From Saprolegnia diclina VS20 (taxonomy: Eukaryota > Oomycota > Saprolegniomycetes > Saprolegniales > Saprolegniaceae): a stretch of DNA of 64,000 nt. The notes beneath the pieces were generated by a model. That model worked only from the letters and a program-made list of their open reading frames with translations, had not been told where the DNA came from and did not search any database. A program made the position numbers and the translations under genes. Shown here in pieces: positions 61,590 to 64,000 of this stretch (position 1 is its first letter; each line of letters begins with the position of its first letter). Location: contig NW_008246068.1 of the NCBI RefSeq assembly GCF_000281045.1, forward strand, positions 1,361,333 through 1,425,332, read 5' to 3'.

Positions 61590-63162
61590 TCACGCGATTT
61601 TGGCGTCGAGGCTGGTGTCCGTGTAGAGGTACGAGCCAAAGGAGGACGGGCGGATCGCCGTGTTGGTCTCGAGCACCGAGAGCGCCGAGATGCGCGGGAA
61701 GGCGCGCGGCGACTCGTCGCAGTACGTGCTGTCGTCGCCGTTGGAGCTCTCGTCGTGGCTCACTAGCGTCGACTCGTCAAAGCGCCGAAGCGAGTCCATG
61801 ATCGCATCGTGCAAGGACCGATGCGACTCGAAGGCTTCGGCGGTGAAAATGAGTTTGGGCTCGTACTCGTCGTCGGGGGTCTTTTGCGGCTCTACACAAA
61901 CCAGTTAGCTTCCGCGACGCGCCAAGGTCATCGTACGATCAGGGCAAAAGCACGCCTGGCAAATGCGCAGCTTGACGGGCTTGTCGTTGATGGGCATCTT
62001 CCAGTTGCGACCACACGTCGAGCAAATGATCTATCCCTAAAGAATGAGAACCCCATCGGACGGTGGAAGGAAGGACCTTGCCGCACTGCCGGCAGTGCTT
62101 CTTGGAGACGAACCAACCAAACTTGCGGCGGCAAATGCTACAGGCTGTGACCGTGTCTTTGTTTTGAAAATGCCGGACGTCCAGAAAGTTTGTCACATCC
62201 AGGCGTGCCGAGAAGCGTTGCAACGAGAGAAATTCCTCGAGATTGAGCAGCTACAGAGAGTCAGACGACGTCGCGAACCGCTGCATACCCGGGCAACTTG
62301 ATTCTTCGAGATGGTCGAGACGACGCTGCGAGGGAGTTTGCCGTGGCCTTGCGAAATCATGACGTGACAGTACTCGAGAACACCCGGCGTATTGGTCTCG
62401 AGGAAGACGTGCCCCGACTAATGCAAGACCGTTTTGAATCTCTACAGTTAGAGGTGTCGTACGCGGAGGAGGGTACCGCGGACGAGCCCGTGCGACGCTC
62501 GCAGCGACGGGCAGGCGGGCAGGTCCACCGAGTGCAGTGCACGCACCCAGCCGCGACGGAGCCGCTTGGTAGTCGGGTCCAGCACCTCGATCGTGTCGTG
62601 GGACTACAAATGCGCGCACATGAGATGCAAAAATGGCGTGGAAAATACGAACCTCGATGACGCAAAAGTCGCGGTTGAGGATGCCGGTGGGGCACTCGAC
62701 GGCCATCCACGCGACGCCGAGGTAGTGCATCGCCGGGCGTCCGGGCGTCGGCTGCTTGAGCGTGTAGAGGCAGTGGCGGTCGAGGATCGTTTGGCCCATA
62801 ATGAGCGCGTACGTCGCGAGCTTGAGCTTTGAGTCGAGGTAGAAGAAGTGCGCGATCTCAGCCAGCGTGGCCTGGATGACGGTGCGTCCGCAGACAGCGG
62901 GCAGGGTATAGTCGATGGCGTCGTGGCCCTTGTGGATCTAGTCACGGTTGCATGAGGAGCCGTAGTTGTGGAGACGACGTACGCGCGCGATGCGATTGGT
63001 CTTCTTGTTGCTGACGACGGACGCGACGCGGGCCTTTTGCAAATGCAGCGCGTTCTGCACCGTGTCGTTGCACGCTGCGTGGCCAAAGTTGACAATCGCA
63101 TCGCGCTGCTTGGGCGTCAGCGCCGGGCACGCAAAGTAGTCGGCGGGCAGCGGCAGCGCCAT
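61590..63162 (-). CDS. START-FYVE domain protein 2
   Basis: Seven exons on minus: 63162-62983, 62937-62653, 62603-62463, 62417-62289, 62250-62077, 62030-61937 and 61891-61590 (434 aa). The START domain reads IHKGHDAIDYTLPAVCGRTV, MHYLGVAWMAVECPTGILNR, SHDTIEVLDPTTKRLRRGWV and SGHVFLETNTPGVLEYCHVM across exons. The FYVE finger is CSICRRKFGWFVSKKHCRQC joined to IICSTCGRNWKMPINDKPVK and RICQAC. KKHCRQC replaces the canonical RHHCRxC, so PI3P binding may be weaker. The C-tail is Ser/Asp-rich. A CCAAT (63235-63239) precedes the start. Different exon structure from START-FYVE 1 argues against recent duplication. Confidence 0.85.
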
Positions 63163-64000
63163 CGCGCAAGTCAGATTTAGAAAAGCACCAGCGTTGCGTA
63201 ATGCCGCCACCAGGTGGCGCGACCATACGAATTGCCAATCAATAATTTTTGATGAGAATGAGTTGGCGACCCTTTTCAAACCGCAAATGACGTGATAATC
63301 ACAACCATTTTTGGCGTTTTCCGACCAATCGATTCGTGTGCTTAAGTGGAATCGCGCAAGGTGTTTCGCGTTTCGTGCGCGATGAACGTGATCACCACCA
63401 AGATACTTCTAGCTCCCGCGACGCACGAAGGCTGTGCGACGGAAGACTCTGCGGTACAGCACGGAGGCAGCCCGGTAGCCAACGCCACGTCCATGTAATA
63501 CCAGGTACTGTAATCGCAGAAACCTCTGGCTGCCATCGACTTTACCCCATGCGGTGTAATGGTGCTTGAGCTTGGCATGCTTCGAGCCGACTGCAGCGTT
63601 CTTTCTCAGTCCCACGCAATATTCCCAAAGACAGAAATCGGCGTTGATGGAATCGTTCCAGACATGCCAGCCCGCTTCGCCTCGTGCGCTCTGCCACGTG
63701 GCACGATGTGCATTAAGCACCAACCTGCACAGCGCCAAGTGGAGTAGAAGTCAGGAGGAACAACCCCGAGTTCCCACGCGTTCCGCGTTGGCCTCGAGCC
63801 CTGCACGTGGCAATACATAATTATCATTTTCGTCTCAAATGCACTTGCTTCATCTCAAGTGGCGTGAAAATGAGACATATCGGATAGATAATGTGCAAGT
63901 TGAGACACTTTAGGATTATACATTGGACGGTTTCGCCCAGATTGCACTTTTCAACATTCGACCGATGACGTACCAGCTTGTGGTCGCCAATAAGAACTAC
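63163..64000. other. intergenic region at window end
   Basis: No gene recognised. A minus frame (63738-63409) contains WHVWNDSINADFCLWEYCVG but has no family or clear start. From ~63820 to 63930 the sequence becomes AT-rich, with related motifs such as GTCTCAAATGCACTTG and GTGCAAGTTGAGACAC; these could be an imperfect inverted repeat. Confidence 0.3.

Noticed and set aside
63820-63930. possible terminal inverted repeats of a DNA transposon
   Set aside because: The matching words are short and imperfect; no transposase or target duplication was seen nearby.
1-64000. CRISPR array, bacterial operon or prophage signals
   Set aside because: None found; genes have spliceosomal introns and eukaryotic families throughout.

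Overview
This window looks like nuclear DNA of an oomycete, most likely from the Saprolegniales (Aphanomyces, Achlya or Saprolegnia-like). Evidence: GC-rich coding sequence, very short introns (mostly 40-60 bp, usually starting GTACG), tightly packed genes with CCAAT boxes just upstream, and typical oomycete proteins (START-FYVE proteins, membrane-anchored GH5 cellulases, a SHAQKYF-class Myb). I read splice sites by eye. Exon coordinates are models; many are supported by gapless agreement with known families across the junctions.

Layout: 1-1611 (-) N-terminal part of a leucine-rich-repeat protein; 1826-2840 (+) ribosomal protein eL20 (L18a); 4167-8400 a degenerate island with a 5'-truncated LINE flanked by a 13-bp duplication, a ~240-bp inverted duplication, a zinc-knuckle remnant and a truncated kinase exon; 8557-10731 (+) eIF2B epsilon; 11173-12277 (+) DSCC1; 12552-14454 (-) a lipin with an altered catalytic motif; 15078-16893 (+) GH5 cellulase 1; 17182-18480 (-) syntaxin 5; 19150-19869 (-) Myb; 20478-21945 (-) CDK10; 22103-25134 (+) a predicted secretory PA/TPR/GT41-like protein; 25601-27493 (-) START-FYVE 1; 28331-29000 (+) NAA80-like acetyltransferase; 29072-31862 (+) TMEM260-like O-mannosyltransferase; 31878-32831 (-) eIF2B alpha; 33614-36268 (-) CUE-PX-VPS9 Rab5 exchange factor; 36294-37347 (+) ZC3H3-like CCCH protein; 37364-37881 (-) small basic protein; 38334-39860 (+) UTP15; 40052-44086 (-) SMC4; 44415-45229 (+) eIF3k; 45640-47409 (-) amino-acid permease; 47489-48973 (+) PA/isochorismatase-like fusion; 49027-50763 (+) zinc finger/PH/ankyrin/WW protein; 50882-53316 (-) kinesin-2; 53635-54543 (+) GPKOW/Spp2-type G-patch protein; 54580-55287 (-) SANT protein; 55887-57951 (+) GH5 cellulase 2; 58026-59602 and 61484-59931 (-) two tandem secretory glycosyltransferases; 61590-63162 (-) START-FYVE 2.

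Functionally the window mixes core housekeeping genes (translation initiation, ribosome biogenesis, cohesion/condensin, mRNA processing, trafficking) with several secretory-pathway carbohydrate enzymes (two GH5, two GlcNAc-type transferases, TMEM260-like, and the PA/GT41-like protein). The points I consider most unusual are the PA/TPR/GT41-like architecture, the PA/isochorismatase fusion that lacks the catalytic cysteine, the lipin with a degenerate DxDxT motif, a probable GC-AG intron, and the LINE plus inverted-duplication island.
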